Source of the DNA: Thioalkalivibrio sp. ALJ7
GTDB lineage: Bacteria; Pseudomonadota; Gammaproteobacteria; Ectothiorhodospirales; Ectothiorhodospiraceae
Length of the DNA stretch: 64,000 bases
Reading direction: 5' to 3'
Assembly: GCF_000376865.1 (NCBI RefSeq)
Contig: NZ_AQXQ01000007.1
Location: 62,001-126,000 of the forward strand
Shown: positions 6,271 through 17,874 of the stretch, piece by piece
Layout: every line of letters begins with the position of its first letter
How positions within the stretch are numbered: the first letter of the stretch is position 1
The notes under the pieces: model-generated
Seen by the model: only the letters and a program-made list of their open reading frames with translations
Told to the model about the DNA's origin: nothing
The model's database searches: none
Translations under genes and position numbers: made by a program

Positions 6271-9000
6271 TCAGGACGGGCGCCGGCGCCGTCCCCGGCG
6301 ACGCGGAGACTTGGACGCCTCGTCGGTCGGACCGGACTCGACAATCGTATTGCCATCCTTGTCGCTTTCTGGCTTCGGCGGGGGCACCGCCTCGTTGCCA
6401 GGCTCCGGAGCATCCGGGACGGCCTCGGCCTGGTGATCCGCATGCGTATCCGCCTGGGAATCCGGCTGTGCGTCGGACGCACCGGAATCGCCACCACCAC
6501 CGCCGCGACGGCGCCCCCCACGACGACGGCGTTTCTTCTTTGGCGCCGGCGTCTCATCGGCATCCGGTTTCCCGACAGGCGCTTTCGGTGCTGACTCGAC
6601 TGGAGCCGATTCGGCAGCAGACGCATCGGCATCCTGGCGCCGCTTGCCGCGACGGTTGCGCTTCTTCGGCGCGGGTGCCGCTTCGTGCGACGGTTTCTCG
6701 GTGGTGGCTTCCGCTGTCGCTTCGGCCGCGGCGGACTCGGCACTGGGCGCGTCGGCGTCCTTGCGGCGTTTGCTGCGGCGACTGCGCTTCTTCGGCGGCG
6801 GATCCGACGACCGGGGCTTGCCGGCCTCTTCGGCCAGGGCCAGGTCGATCTTGCGATCGTCCAGGCTGACCCGTGCCACCTGCACCTTCAGCACATCACC
6901 AATACGGAACACGCGACCACCGCGCTCGCCGGTCAGCGAATGGCGCGAGGGATCGAAGTGATAGAAGTCGTTGTCCAGGCTGGTCACATGGACCAGCCCC
7001 TCGATATAGACATCCTTGATCTCGACGAACAAACCGAATCCGGTGACGCCCGAGACCACGCCCTCGAAGGTCTCCCCGACCTTGTCCTGCATGTACTCGG
7101 CCTTGAGCCAGGCGATGGCGTCACGGGTGGCATCGTCCGCACGCCGCTCGGCCATGGAGCAGTGCTCACCCAGCTGTTCCATCTCGGTGTGCGAATACGG
7201 GAAACCCTTGCGACTGCCCTTGCGCAGGACGTGGCGGATACCGCGATGCACCAGGAGATCCGGATAGCGACGGATCGGCGAGGTGAAGTGCGCGTAGTCA
7301 TCCAGGGCCAGGCCAAAATGCCCATCGAGCTCCGGCGCATAGACCGCCTGACTCAGCGACCGCAGGAGGACGGTCTGGATCAGTTGCTGATCGGTGCGCT
7401 GGCGCGCGGCCTTCAGGACCGTCGTGTAGTCGGCCGGGGTCGGTTCGGCACCACCCCCCAGGTTCAGACCGGCACCATTCAGGAATTCTCGCAGGTCGTC
7501 GATCTTGTCCGACGGCGGCTGATCATGGATGCGGTACAAGGCCGGCACCTTGTGCTTCTTCAGGAAGCGTGCGGCGGCCACGTTCGCCATGATCATGCAT
7601 TCCTCGACCAGGCGGTGCGCGTCGGTACGCTCGGTCGGGACGATCTTCTCGATCTTGCGGTCCTCACCGAAGACGATTTTCGTCTCGGTGGTATCAAAAT
7701 CGATCGCCCCGCGCCGATTGCGCGACGCGTGCAGCGCCTTGAACACCTGCTGCAGCGTCTCCAAGTGCGGCATCACGTGCGCATTCTTCTCACGCAGCGC
7801 GGAATCGCCCTGGAGCATCTGCGCCACATCTTCATAAATCAGTCGCGCATGCGAACGAATCAGGCCCTCGTGAAAACGGAAGCCCTTCAGTGCACCGCGG
7901 GCGCCGATTTCCATCTCGCACACCATACTGAGGCGGTCGACGTTCGGGTTCAGCGAGCACAGTCCGTTGGACAGGGCCTCCGGCAGCATCGGGATCACGT
8001 TGTTCGGGAAGTACACCGAGGTGCCACGAGTCCGTCCCTCGCGGTCCAGGGCCGAATCGCGTTCGACGTAATGCGATACGTCGGCAATCGCGACCCACAA
8101 ACGCCAGCCCTTGCCTTCCGGCTCGCAGTACAGGGCGTCGTCGAAGTCGCGGGCATCGTCCCCGTCAATGGTCACGAAGGGCTTGTCGCGCAGATCCAGG
8201 CGACCCTTCTTGTCCTTCTCCGCCACCTCGGCGCCAAGGGAATCAGCTGCGGCGATCACTTCGTCCGGCCACTCGTGCGGAAGACTGTGGGCACGGATGG
8301 CAATGTCGATCTCCATACCCGGCGCCATGTGCTCGCCGAGCACCTCGACCACGTCGCCCTTTAGGCGCGCGGTACGCGAAGCGGACTCGCGAATGCGCAC
8401 GACCACGATCTGGTCGTCGTCGGCCTCGCCCAGACCATCCGGCGGCACCAGGATCTCGTGGGTAATGCGCTTGTTGTCCGGGGTCAGAAGACCCACGCCG
8501 TCCTCGATCTTGAGGCGCCCGACCACTTGGGTGGTATTGCGCTCGAGCACCTCGACAATCCCGCCCTCGCGGCGACCACGACGATCCACGCCCATGACAC
8601 GAGCCAGCGCGCGGTCGCCATGAAACACGCCGCGCATCTGCTTGGGCGACAGGAACAAGTCATCGTCCTGCTCGTCCGGCACGAGGAAGCCAAAACCGTC
8701 CGGGTGACCGATCACGCGACCGCGGATCAGGTCTTCCTGGTTCACGGGCAGATAGGCACCACGCCGGTTGCAAAGGGCCTGGCCGTCTCGCTCCATCGCC
8801 TTCAGGCGGCGGCGCAGGGCCTCGAGACGATCATCGTCGTCGATCTTCAGCCGTTCCGCGATCTCGTCGTAGGACAGCGGATTGTCGGCTTCCTGCAGGA
8901 GCCCGAGAATGAACTCGCGGCTGGGGATGGGGTTGTCGTACTTCTGCGCCTCGCGCTCGAAATTCGGATCGGCGGGGGTCTTGCGACGTTGTCTTGGCAT
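6271..9000 (-). CDS. rnr: Ribonuclease R with long basic repeat tail
   Basis: 909 residues against 813 in E. coli. 3'-to-5' exoribonuclease of the RNB family that degrades structured RNA and helps in rRNA quality control. Order: N-terminal winged helix (~25-90), two cold-shock domains, the RNB catalytic domain (DDARDFDDALYCE near 280, with the metal-binding aspartates), an S1 domain ending near residue 725, then a ~180-residue low-complexity tail. The tail repeats Pro-Ala-Pro-Lys-Lys-Arg blocks three times (PPPKKRSRRSKRRKDAD, PAPKKRNRRGKRRQDAD, PAPKKKRRRRGGRRRGG) and ends PRRRGRRRRPS. E. coli RNase R also has a Lys-rich tail that aids duplex unwinding; here it is longer. Confidence 0.95.
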   Translation of the reverse strand: MPRQRRKTPADPNFEREAQKYDNPIPSREFILGLLQEADNPLSYDEIAERLKIDDDDRLEALRRRLKAMERDGQALCNRRGAYLPVNQEDLIRGRVIGHPDGFGFLVPDEQDDDLFLSPKQMRGVFHGDRALARVMGVDRRGRREGGIVEVLERNTTQVVGRLKIEDGVGLLTPDNKRITHEILVPPDGLGEADDDQIVVVRIRESASRTARLKGDVVEVLGEHMAPGMEIDIAIRAHSLPHEWPDEVIAAADSLGAEVAEKDKKGRLDLRDKPFVTIDGDDARDFDDALYCEPEGKGWRLWVAIADVSHYVERDSALDREGRTRGTSVYFPNNVIPMLPEALSNGLCSLNPNVDRLSMVCEMEIGARGALKGFRFHEGLIRSHARLIYEDVAQMLQGDSALREKNAHVMPHLETLQQVFKALHASRNRRGAIDFDTTETKIVFGEDRKIEKIVPTERTDAHRLVEECMIMANVAAARFLKKHKVPALYRIHDQPPSDKIDDLREFLNGAGLNLGGGAEPTPADYTTVLKAARQRTDQQLIQTVLLRSLSQAVYAPELDGHFGLALDDYAHFTSPIRRYPDLLVHRGIRHVLRKGSRKGFPYSHTEMEQLGEHCSMAERRADDATRDAIAWLKAEYMQDKVGETFEGVVSGVTGFGLFVEIKDVYIEGLVHVTSLDNDFYHFDPSRHSLTGERGGRVFRIGDVLKVQVARVSLDDRKIDLALAEEAGKPRSSDPPPKKRSRRSKRRKDADAPSAESAAAEATAEATTEKPSHEAAPAPKKRNRRGKRRQDADASAAESAPVESAPKAPVGKPDADETPAPKKKRRRRGGRRRGGGGGDSGASDAQPDSQADTHADHQAEAVPDAPEPGNEAVPPPKPESDKDGNTIVESGPTDEASKSPRRRGRRRRPS

Positions 9001-9165
9001 TCAGTGAACTCTGTGGATGTTGCAATGGGCAGCCCCTTGCCGGGAATCCGGCCGGGCGCGCAAGTAAACGCCCATTATGAGGCATGCGGAATTTTGTTGC
9101 GCAGAACGGCATTTGCAGGGCGTCGACCGCCTACCCCGGGCGCGCAGATTTAAGGCCGCGGGGCG

Positions 9166-9194
9166 TTGACAGCCTCTCGGCCGCACACTATATT
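9166..9194 (+). promoter_or_regulatory. Strong sigma-70 promoter of tRNA-Leu
   Basis: Consensus TTGACA (9166-9171), exactly 17 bases of spacer, then TATATT (9189-9194). The expected start point is near 9201, about 36 bases ahead of the mature tRNA. It is the best -35/-10 match that I noticed. Confidence 0.85.
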
Positions 9195-9236
9195 GCGCGC
9201 TCCTGAAGCGCAGGACCCCTCAAGGTCCAACCTCGT

Positions 9237-9323
9237 GCCGAGGTGGCGGAATTGGTAGACGCGCTAGCTTCAGGTGCTAGTGAGCGAAAGCTCGTGGAGG
9301 TTCAAGTCCTCTCCTCGGCACCA
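9237..9323 (+). tRNA. tRNA-Leu (anticodon CAG)
   Basis: 87 bases including an encoded CCA. The acceptor stem GCCGAGG pairs with the 3' CCTCGGC. The anticodon stem CTAGC/GCTAG encloses loop TTCAGGT, giving CAG, which reads the CTG codon dominant in these genes. A long variable arm (GTGAGCGAAAGCTCGT) marks a class II tRNA, and GGTTCAAGTCC forms the T arm. A TTTTT run follows directly (9324-9328) and may help termination. Confidence 0.97.
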
Positions 9324-9484
9324 TTTTTCAGCTTCACCAAAACCCTTCTGCTGATCTGACTCGCGCGACATCCGAACGGATGACGTCGATTTTCGCGTGT
9401 GCAATCCCGATTGAATCGCACATGGGACCCGCGAGGGTAGCCCCGGGCCGGAGGCGACACGCCCCGACCTCGCGACCCCAAGAA

Positions 9485-11973
<2,489 letters not shown>

Positions 11974-12020
11974 CTCGTCCCTGTTCGTGTCCTGTGGTGC
12001 ATCACGCGCGGGCGCCCGGC

Positions 12021-12050
12021 AAAAGACGGGCCCGGAATGTTCCGGGCCCG
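12021..12050 (-). terminator. Rho-independent terminator downstream of hflC
   Basis: An 11 bp perfect inverted repeat, CGGGCCCGGAA (12027-12037) with its complement at 12040-12050, is followed on the minus strand by TCTTTT. It sits 54 bases after the hflC stop and before hisZ, so it should separate hflKC from hisZ-purA transcription. Confidence 0.75.
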
Positions 12051-12103
12051 ATGCGAACGGCCTGCCTCAATGCGGCCGCTGCCGCTTGCCCTCGGAGGCC
12101 GAG

Positions 12104-12988
12104 CTAGCGAGCCGGCAACGGGGCCGGACGTTCACCGCCGGGCGCGTTGAAGAACTGGAAGAACTCTGAGTTCGGTTCCAGGATAAAGGTGCTGTTCTCG
12201 CCGCTCATGCTGTTGCGATAGGCAATCAGGCTGCGGTAGAAGCGGAAGAACTCTTCGTCCTCGCCGAACGACTGCCCGAGCGTTTCGGTGGCGCGGGCGT
12301 CACCCGCACCCCGGATCTCCTCGGAATCGCGATAGGCATTCGCCAGGATCACGGTGCGGTCGCGGTCAGCACGCGAGCGAATGCGCTCGGCCTCTTCCTG
12401 CCCTCGGGCGCGGAAGTCCTGCGCCACACGCTGACGCTCGGCCCGCATACGCTCGTACACCGACTCGGAGACCTCCTCCGGCAGGTCCATCCGGCGGATA
12501 CGCACATCGACCAGATCGATCCCCAGCTCTTGCGCAGTCTCCAGCGCTGTCTGACGCACTGCACCCATGATGGTCAGGCGTTCGCCCGCCACCACATCCT
12601 GGAGCTCGAAACGGGCAAACTCGTTTCGCATCCCGTCGCGCAGGATCTGCGCCAAACGCTCCTCGGCCAGGCGCTCGTCGCCGCGGGTTGCGCGGTAGAA
12701 CTGGCCGACATCGTCAATCCGCCACTTGGCATAGAAATCGACGATGATGTTTTTCGCCTCGGAGGTCAGGAACCGATCCGGCGGGATGTTCAGCGTCATG
12801 ATCCGGGCGTCGAATTTCTCGACGTTCTGGATCAGCGGGAACTTGAAATGCAGACCCGGGGAGGGATCCACCTCGCGGATCTCCCCCAGGGCGAACTTGA
12901 TCACGCGATCACGCTCGTCGACGGTGTAGGTCGACAACGCGACCACGATACCGAGCACGACCACGGCAATACCGGCTATGCGGAACAT
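12104..12988 (-). CDS. hflC: HflC, SPFH membrane protease modulator
   Basis: 294 residues. One N-terminal transmembrane helix (FRIAGIAVVVLGIVVALSTYTV) anchors a periplasmic SPFH/prohibitin domain, then a coiled-coil-rich region around 190-245 (EEAERIRSRADRDRTVIL). With HflK it forms the cage around FtsH that tunes its proteolysis. The stop of hflK and the start of hflC share one base (TAATG), so translation is coupled. Confidence 0.95.
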   Translation of the reverse strand: MFRIAGIAVVVLGIVVALSTYTVDERDRVIKFALGEIREVDPSPGLHFKFPLIQNVEKFDARIMTLNIPPDRFLTSEAKNIIVDFYAKWRIDDVGQFYRATRGDERLAEERLAQILRDGMRNEFARFELQDVVAGERLTIMGAVRQTALETAQELGIDLVDVRIRRMDLPEEVSESVYERMRAERQRVAQDFRARGQEEAERIRSRADRDRTVILANAYRDSEEIRGAGDARATETLGQSFGEDEEFFRFYRSLIAYRNSMSGENSTFILEPNSEFFQFFNAPGGERPAPLPAR

Positions 12989-14223
12989 TAGCGCACCTCC
13001 CGCGAACGCTGGGTGGCCGGGTTGCGATCACCCAGACGGCCCGTGCTCGTGCCACTGTTGGTAAAACTACCGCGACTGGTGTCCAGCGGCTGCGGCGTCG
13101 GGCCATCACTCGAACGGTTGCCGGTACGCCCGCCCTGGAACAACTGATCCAGCGGGAGCATCATCAGGTTGTTGCTGCTCCCGACATCCAGCATCAGCTT
13201 GCGCGAATCCTCAAGTACAGCCTCGACCGCTTCCAGGTAGAGACGATCCCGGGTCACTTCCGGGTACTGCTGGTATTCGACCAGCAGCTGGTCGAAGCGG
13301 GATGCATCACCCTCGGCACGGGCAATGACCTGGTCCCGATAGCCCTCGGCCTCTTCGATGATGCGCGCCGCCTGACCGCGAGCCCGCGGGATCACGCCGT
13401 TGGCGTAGGCCTCGGCCTCGTTACGGAAACGAACCTCGTCCTCACGCGCGCGGATGGCGTCGGCGAAGGACTCCTGCACCGGTTCCGGCGGCTGCGCCTG
13501 CTGCATGGACACGGCGGTCACCACGATCCCGGCGCCATAGGCATCCAGGTTCTCCTGCATCACCGTCCGCGCCGTCGAGGCGATCTCGCCACGCCCCTCG
13601 CCGAGGATGAAATCGAGGTTCGACCGGCCCACTCGCTCACGAATCGCCGACTCCATCACCTGGTTCACGGTGGAGTCGGGGTTACGCACGTTGAACAGGA
13701 AGTCGACCAGATCAAGGATGCGGTACTGCACCGCGATATCCACATCAATGATGTTCTCGTCACGAGTCAGCATCAGCGCGCGGTGCTCCAACGTACGCAC
13801 GTTGTCGACGTTCTCGATCTCGATGCGCTCGATGGGATAGGGCAGGTGCCAGCCCGGCCCCGGATTCTTCACTTGCTGGAATTCACCGAACCGGAGCACG
13901 ACGCCGCGCTCGCCTTCCGAGATGATATGAAAACCGGAGGCCAGCCAGACGACCAGGGCGATGATCAAACCAAGGCTGACCAGCGCCTGGGTACCACGCC
14001 CCATGCCACCGGAACTGGAACCGTCGGAACCGCCACTGCCGCCCCCGCCAAAGATCCCGTTCAGCTGACGCGACAGCTTGCGCATCATCTCTTCGAGATC
14101 GGGGGGCTGGTTGCCCCCACCACCGCCACCGCTACCGCGCTGGCCGCCACCACCTCCACTCCAGGGGTCGCGGTTGTTGTTTCCCGGTTCATTCCAGGGC
14201 ATGGACTGGACTCCGTCACTCAC
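12988..14223 (-). CDS. hflK: HflK, SPFH membrane protease modulator
   Basis: 411 residues. The N-terminus is very Gly-rich (SGGGGGQRGSGGGGGGNQPPDLEEMMRKLS, about residues 17-50), as in other HflK proteins, followed by one transmembrane helix (~79-97) and the SPFH domain (SEGERGVVLRFGEFQQVKNPGPGWHLPYPIE). A coiled coil and a disordered tail follow. It partners HflC around FtsH. First gene of the pair; the 14224-14355 gap upstream contains no gene and probably its promoter. Confidence 0.95.
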   Translation of the reverse strand: MSDGVQSMPWNEPGNNNRDPWSGGGGGQRGSGGGGGGNQPPDLEEMMRKLSRQLNGIFGGGGSGGSDGSSSGGMGRGTQALVSLGLIIALVVWLASGFHIISEGERGVVLRFGEFQQVKNPGPGWHLPYPIERIEIENVDNVRTLEHRALMLTRDENIIDVDIAVQYRILDLVDFLFNVRNPDSTVNQVMESAIRERVGRSNLDFILGEGRGEIASTARTVMQENLDAYGAGIVVTAVSMQQAQPPEPVQESFADAIRAREDEVRFRNEAEAYANGVIPRARGQAARIIEEAEGYRDQVIARAEGDASRFDQLLVEYQQYPEVTRDRLYLEAVEAVLEDSRKLMLDVGSSNNLMMLPLDQLFQGGRTGNRSSDGPTPQPLDTSRGSFTNSGTSTGRLGDRNPATQRSREVR

Positions 14224-14355
14224 TCAGGGCTGCGCCCGACACGGAATCCAGAGACACCGTGGCAGGCATAAGGGGACACATTCTAGGGAGCCACCCCCGG
14301 CCCGGCAAGCGCGCCCGGCGGGGATTGCGGGTATAGGCCCTCAGCGGAGCGTCGA

Positions 14356-14748
14356 TCAGGGTCTGGCGACGCCCGCGGACTCGATAATCACAAACGCCTG
14401 GGCGTATTCGCGTTCGTCACTGATACTCAGATGGATCACCCCCGCCCCAAGGCGCTCGGCGGTCGCCCCAGCACGGCCCTCCAGCAAAAACTCCGGGCGC
14501 CCTCGACTATCGTGCGTCACCGCCGCTTCCGCCAGGGCCATGTCCGCTCCCACCCCGCAGCCCAGCGCCTTGGAAAGGGCCTCCTTGGCGGCGAAGCGGC
14601 GCGCCAGGAACCCGGCGGGATTCTGCTCGGGCAACTCCAGGCGCTCCTGCGGATGCAGGATGCGCTCCGCCAGCCGGCGGCCGTGGCGCTCCCACATGCC
14701 CTGCATGCGTGCCACCTGCACCAGATCGGTCCCGATGCCGAGGATCAT
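14356..14748 (-). CDS. acpS: Holo-[acyl-carrier-protein] synthase
   Basis: 130 residues from the ATG at 14748 (MILGIGTDLVQVARM). Transfers 4'-phosphopantetheine from CoA to ACP. The Mg-binding GIGTDLV near residues 4-10 and FAAKEALSKALGCGV around 50-64 are the two family motifs. The start lies eight bases after the pdxJ stop; an upstream ATG at 14799 falls inside pdxJ and is not used. pdxJ-acpS is a standard pair. Confidence 0.96.
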   Translation of the reverse strand: MILGIGTDLVQVARMQGMWERHGRRLAERILHPQERLELPEQNPAGFLARRFAAKEALSKALGCGVGADMALAEAAVTHDSRGRPEFLLEGRAGATAERLGAGVIHLSISDEREYAQAFVIIESAGVARP

Positions 14749-14755
14749 CGCGCGC

Positions 14756-15523
14756 TCAGACCGGATACTGTCCGGCCGGCAGCCCTTGCCGCGCGGCATC
14801 CATCAGACCACGCATATGACTGACCGCCTCCGGCAAGCCCGTGAACAGGGCGCGGGCCACGATCGAGTGGCCGATGTTCAGTTCGTGGAATACCGGGTTG
14901 GCGGCGATAGGACGAACATTGTCGTAATCCAGACCGTGTCCGGCATTGATGATCAAGCCCATCTGTCGACCTGCCTCGGCCGCATCGTTAATCCCGGCCA
15001 GGAGACGTTCGCGCTCGCCCGCATCACGGGCATTGGCGTAGGCGCCCGTGTGCAGTTCCACAACCGGGGCGCCGATCGCCACGGCGGCCTCCAGCTGGCG
15101 AGCATCCGGCTCCACGAACAGCGAGACCTCGATCCCGGCGGCCGTCAGCGGCTCGACAAACGCGCGCAGCCGCTCCCGCTGCCCCACCGCATCCAGCCCA
15201 CCTTCGGTGGTCAGCTCCTCGCGCTTTTCCGGCACGATGCAGCAGGCCTCCGGGCGCAGTTTCAGGGCAATCGCCTGCATCCCTTCGGTTGCCGCCATCT
15301 CCAGGTTCATCGGGACCTTGAGCCGGGGTTTGATCCCGAACACATCGTCATCCTGGATGTGGCGGCGGTCCTCGCGTAGATGCAGGGTGATCGAGTCCGC
15401 ACCGCTCGCCTCGGCCAGGCGCACCGCCTGCATCAGATCCGGATACGGCGTATGCCGCGCCTGCCGAATCGTGGCGATATGATCGAGATTGACCCCGAGC
15501 TTCAACGGAGCTGGATGCGACAT
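14756..15523 (-). CDS. pdxJ: Pyridoxine 5'-phosphate synthase
   Basis: 255 residues. Condenses 1-deoxyxylulose-5-phosphate with the aminoacetone phosphate made by PdxA, closing the PLP ring. LGVNLDHIATIRQAR is at residues 9-23, HLREDRRHIQDDD at ~48-60, and VELHTGAYA and INAGHGLDYDN later; all are family hallmarks of this TIM barrel. pdxA is also in the window (49203-50261), so both ring-forming enzymes are encoded here but 34 kb apart. Confidence 0.97.
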   Translation of the reverse strand: MSHPAPLKLGVNLDHIATIRQARHTPYPDLMQAVRLAEASGADSITLHLREDRRHIQDDDVFGIKPRLKVPMNLEMAATEGMQAIALKLRPEACCIVPEKREELTTEGGLDAVGQRERLRAFVEPLTAAGIEVSLFVEPDARQLEAAVAIGAPVVELHTGAYANARDAGERERLLAGINDAAEAGRQMGLIINAGHGLDYDNVRPIAANPVFHELNIGHSIVARALFTGLPEAVSHMRGLMDAARQGLPAGQYPV

Positions 15524-15558
15524 GATGCGGTGCCCTTGTGTGGCTGCGACGCGAGTGA

Positions 15559-16215
15559 CTACAGCAGACCGCGGGTCCGCAGAGGCCGCCCGGCCAGATG
15601 GGTGTCGATCAACCAGCGCATGAAATCGCGGCTGACGCGGGACTGATTATCCGGCACGTCGTGCCCGCTGACCAGCGCCCGCAAGGCGGCACCGGGTATG
15701 GTCGCCCCGCGACCGGCGGGTGCCGGTTCCAGACCGGCCTCGGGGTCGTAGCGATACCAGGCGTCCGGGTCGAGCTCTTCCGGATCCACGTGTTCCATCC
15801 CGGAATCGAGCGGCGCGAGCAATGCCCATTCGGCTCGCCGGAGCACGGTATCGGCCCGTTCCCCGGCGGCAAGTCGTGCGTACGCCCCCAACAGGGCCGG
15901 CAAGGCCTCCGGGATCGGCGCTTCGCGCGGATAAAGCCGCAGAATCAGTTCGTTCAGGTACAGGCCGCAGACCAGCGAACGTCCGGTGAGCGGGAACACG
16001 CGCTGCTGCTCGGCCACGCTCAGTGTTGGCAGCTCGCCACGCCCACGCCAGCCCAGATCCAGCAACACGAAGGGCTGCACCGAGCCCGCCTTGCCCCGCA
16101 CCACGGCCGACAGGCGACCGGATTCGGCGGTCAACAAATCGAGTATGCGGCTGTTCTCGCGCAGCGGACGTGCATGCAGTACCACCCCCTGGGTGACGCT
16201 GATACCTGCACTCAT
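15559..16215 (-). CDS. recO: DNA repair protein RecO
   Basis: 218 residues from the ATG at 16215 (MSAGISVTQGVVLHARPLRENS). The N-terminal OB fold (GVVLHARPLRENSRILDLLT) is followed by a helical C-terminal domain. With RecR it helps load RecA on SSB-coated DNA in the RecF pathway. No zinc-finger cysteines are visible, as in E. coli. An upstream ATG at 16260 would overlap era, so the shorter form is chosen. The order era-recO-pdxJ is conserved. Confidence 0.92.
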   Translation of the reverse strand: MSAGISVTQGVVLHARPLRENSRILDLLTAESGRLSAVVRGKAGSVQPFVLLDLGWRGRGELPTLSVAEQQRVFPLTGRSLVCGLYLNELILRLYPREAPIPEALPALLGAYARLAAGERADTVLRRAEWALLAPLDSGMEHVDPEELDPDAWYRYDPEAGLEPAPAGRGATIPGAALRALVSGHDVPDNQSRVSRDFMRWLIDTHLAGRPLRTRGLL

Positions 16216-16237
16216 GGCGCGTCGCGGGACCCGCGCC

Positions 16238-17158
16238 TCAACGGGACTCTTCGATCCCAAGCTCGCGCAGGGCCCGCGGATTACGCGTCCAGTCCGCCTC
16301 CACGCGCACCGTCAAGCGCAGCATCACCTTGCGTCCGAGGAGTTCCTCGAGCTGGATGCGGGCAGCCTGCCCAATGCGCTTGAGCCGCTGCCCGCCCTTA
16401 CCGATAACGATCCCCTTCTGGCTATCGCGCTCGACCAGGATCACCGCGTCGATATGCGTGGTACGCGGCTCGTCGGCCCAGTCCTCCACGCGCACCGCCA
16501 CCGAGTACGGAACCTCCTGCCCCAGGTGCTCCAGCATGGACTCACGGATCATCTCCCCGGCGCGGAAACGTTCCGGGCGATCCGAGAGTTGCTCCGGGTC
16601 ATACAGAAATGGCCCCTCCGGGATGCGCGCGCGGATCTCGGCGATCAGGCCGTCCAGGTTAGAACCGGTCTTGGCCGACAGGGGCACCACGCCACCATAA
16701 TCAAAGGCGGCCATACGCTCTTCGATGAACGGCAGCATCGCCTCCTTGTCGCGGAACTGGTCAACCTTATTGATCACCAACAAAGCCGGGCGTCCGGACT
16801 GCCGTATGGTCTCCTCGATCCGCTCGTCCCCAACGCCGAACTGACCGGCCTCGACAATGAAACAAACCAGGTCCGCATCCGCCAGCGCCTGGCTGGCCGT
16901 GCGATTGAGGACGCGATTGACCAACCGGGTACGCTCAGTGTCGATCCCCGGGGTGTCCATCAGGACGACCTGATCCGAGCCCTCGGTCACGATCCCGAGG
17001 ATACGGTTGCGGGTGGTGTGTGGGCGTCGGGTCGTGGCCGCCAGCTTCTCGCCGACCAGGCGATTCATCAGCGTGGTCTTGCCTACGTTGGGTCGACCGA
17101 TCAGCGCGACCAGCCCGCAGCGCGTGGCGGCGGACTCGGATCCTTCAGTTTCGCTCAT
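16238..17158 (-). CDS. era: GTPase Era
   Basis: 306 residues from the ATG at 17158, which overlaps the rnc stop in ATGA. G1 GRPNVGKT is at ~residues 20-27, then the G2 region TRRPHTTRNRILG, G3 DTPGID, and G4 NKVD near 128. The C-terminal KH domain contains GIVIGKGGQRLKRIG and binds the 3' end of 16S rRNA during 30S maturation. The extra 31 upstream codons of the open frame lie in rnc and lack family similarity. Confidence 0.97.
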   Translation of the reverse strand: MSETEGSESAATRCGLVALIGRPNVGKTTLMNRLVGEKLAATTRRPHTTRNRILGIVTEGSDQVVLMDTPGIDTERTRLVNRVLNRTASQALADADLVCFIVEAGQFGVGDERIEETIRQSGRPALLVINKVDQFRDKEAMLPFIEERMAAFDYGGVVPLSAKTGSNLDGLIAEIRARIPEGPFLYDPEQLSDRPERFRAGEMIRESMLEHLGQEVPYSVAVRVEDWADEPRTTHIDAVILVERDSQKGIVIGKGGQRLKRIGQAARIQLEELLGRKVMLRLTVRVEADWTRNPRALRELGIEESR

Positions 17159-17847
17159 TGTTCCTGTACCTGTTGCAGGCGTTTCAGGGCGGCCTCGGCC
17201 GCGGCCTGCTCGGCGCGGCGCCGACTGGAACCCTGGCCCCGCTGCCCCCACCCTTGCGTGGGCAGATGCACGGCCACGGTGAATTGACGTTGGTGATCGG
17301 GACCGGCGACCTCCAGCACTTCATAGACCGGGAGATCGGCATTGCGCCCCTGAAGCTGTTCCTGCAGCCGGGTCTTCGGGTCCTTCAGCGATTCGGCCGA
17401 AGGAAGATCCTGCAAGCGCTCGGCATACAGGGCCAGGGTAAATTCGCGGGCTGCCTGCATGCCGGCCTCGCGGTAGGTCACCCCGATCAGGGCCTCCACC
17501 GCATCAGCCAGAATCGAGTCGCGTCGCTGCCCGCCACTCTTGCGTTCACCCTGTCCCAGATTCAGCGTGCCCTCGAGCCCGGTCTCGCGTGCCAGGGCCG
17601 CCAGCGACTCGCGATTGACCAGCGCGGCGCGCAGACGGGTGAGGTCGCCCTCCGGCGCCTCGGGCAACTGCTCGTACAGGGCATCGGCGATCACCAGGCC
17701 CAACACCGCATCGCCCAGGAACTCCAGGCGCTCGTTGTTGCGCCCACCGGCACTGCGATGGGTCAGCGCCTGACCAATCCCCTCGCCATCGCGCACGGCG
17801 GGCGGCAATAGACTGCGGAAATCACGACTCACAGAACAACCTGGCAC
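17155..17847 (-). CDS. rnc: Ribonuclease III
   Basis: 230 residues. The RNase III domain carries the signature NERLEFLGDAVLG (~38-50), with the second catalytic set DAVEALIG around 115-122. The C-terminal dsRNA-binding domain (DPKTRLQEQLQG to the end) includes GWGQRGQGSSRRRAEQAAA. It processes rRNA precursors and other duplex RNAs. The start is ATG 17847 (MPGCSVSRDF); a GTG five codons later is possible. Coupled to era by a 4-base overlap. Confidence 0.97.
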   Translation of the reverse strand: MPGCSVSRDFRSLLPPAVRDGEGIGQALTHRSAGGRNNERLEFLGDAVLGLVIADALYEQLPEAPEGDLTRLRAALVNRESLAALARETGLEGTLNLGQGERKSGGQRRDSILADAVEALIGVTYREAGMQAAREFTLALYAERLQDLPSAESLKDPKTRLQEQLQGRNADLPVYEVLEVAGPDHQRQFTVAVHLPTQGWGQRGQGSSRRRAEQAAAEAALKRLQQVQEQ

Positions 17848-17874
17848 CCGCTGCCGAGAACCCGAACGACCCCA

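Noticed and set aside
9409-9421. GATTGAATCGCAC next to tRNA-Leu, matching the inner part of the MITE end
   Set aside because: Only 13 bases match, the outer GAGACGCTG end is missing and no partner repeat is present; it could be chance or a worn remnant.
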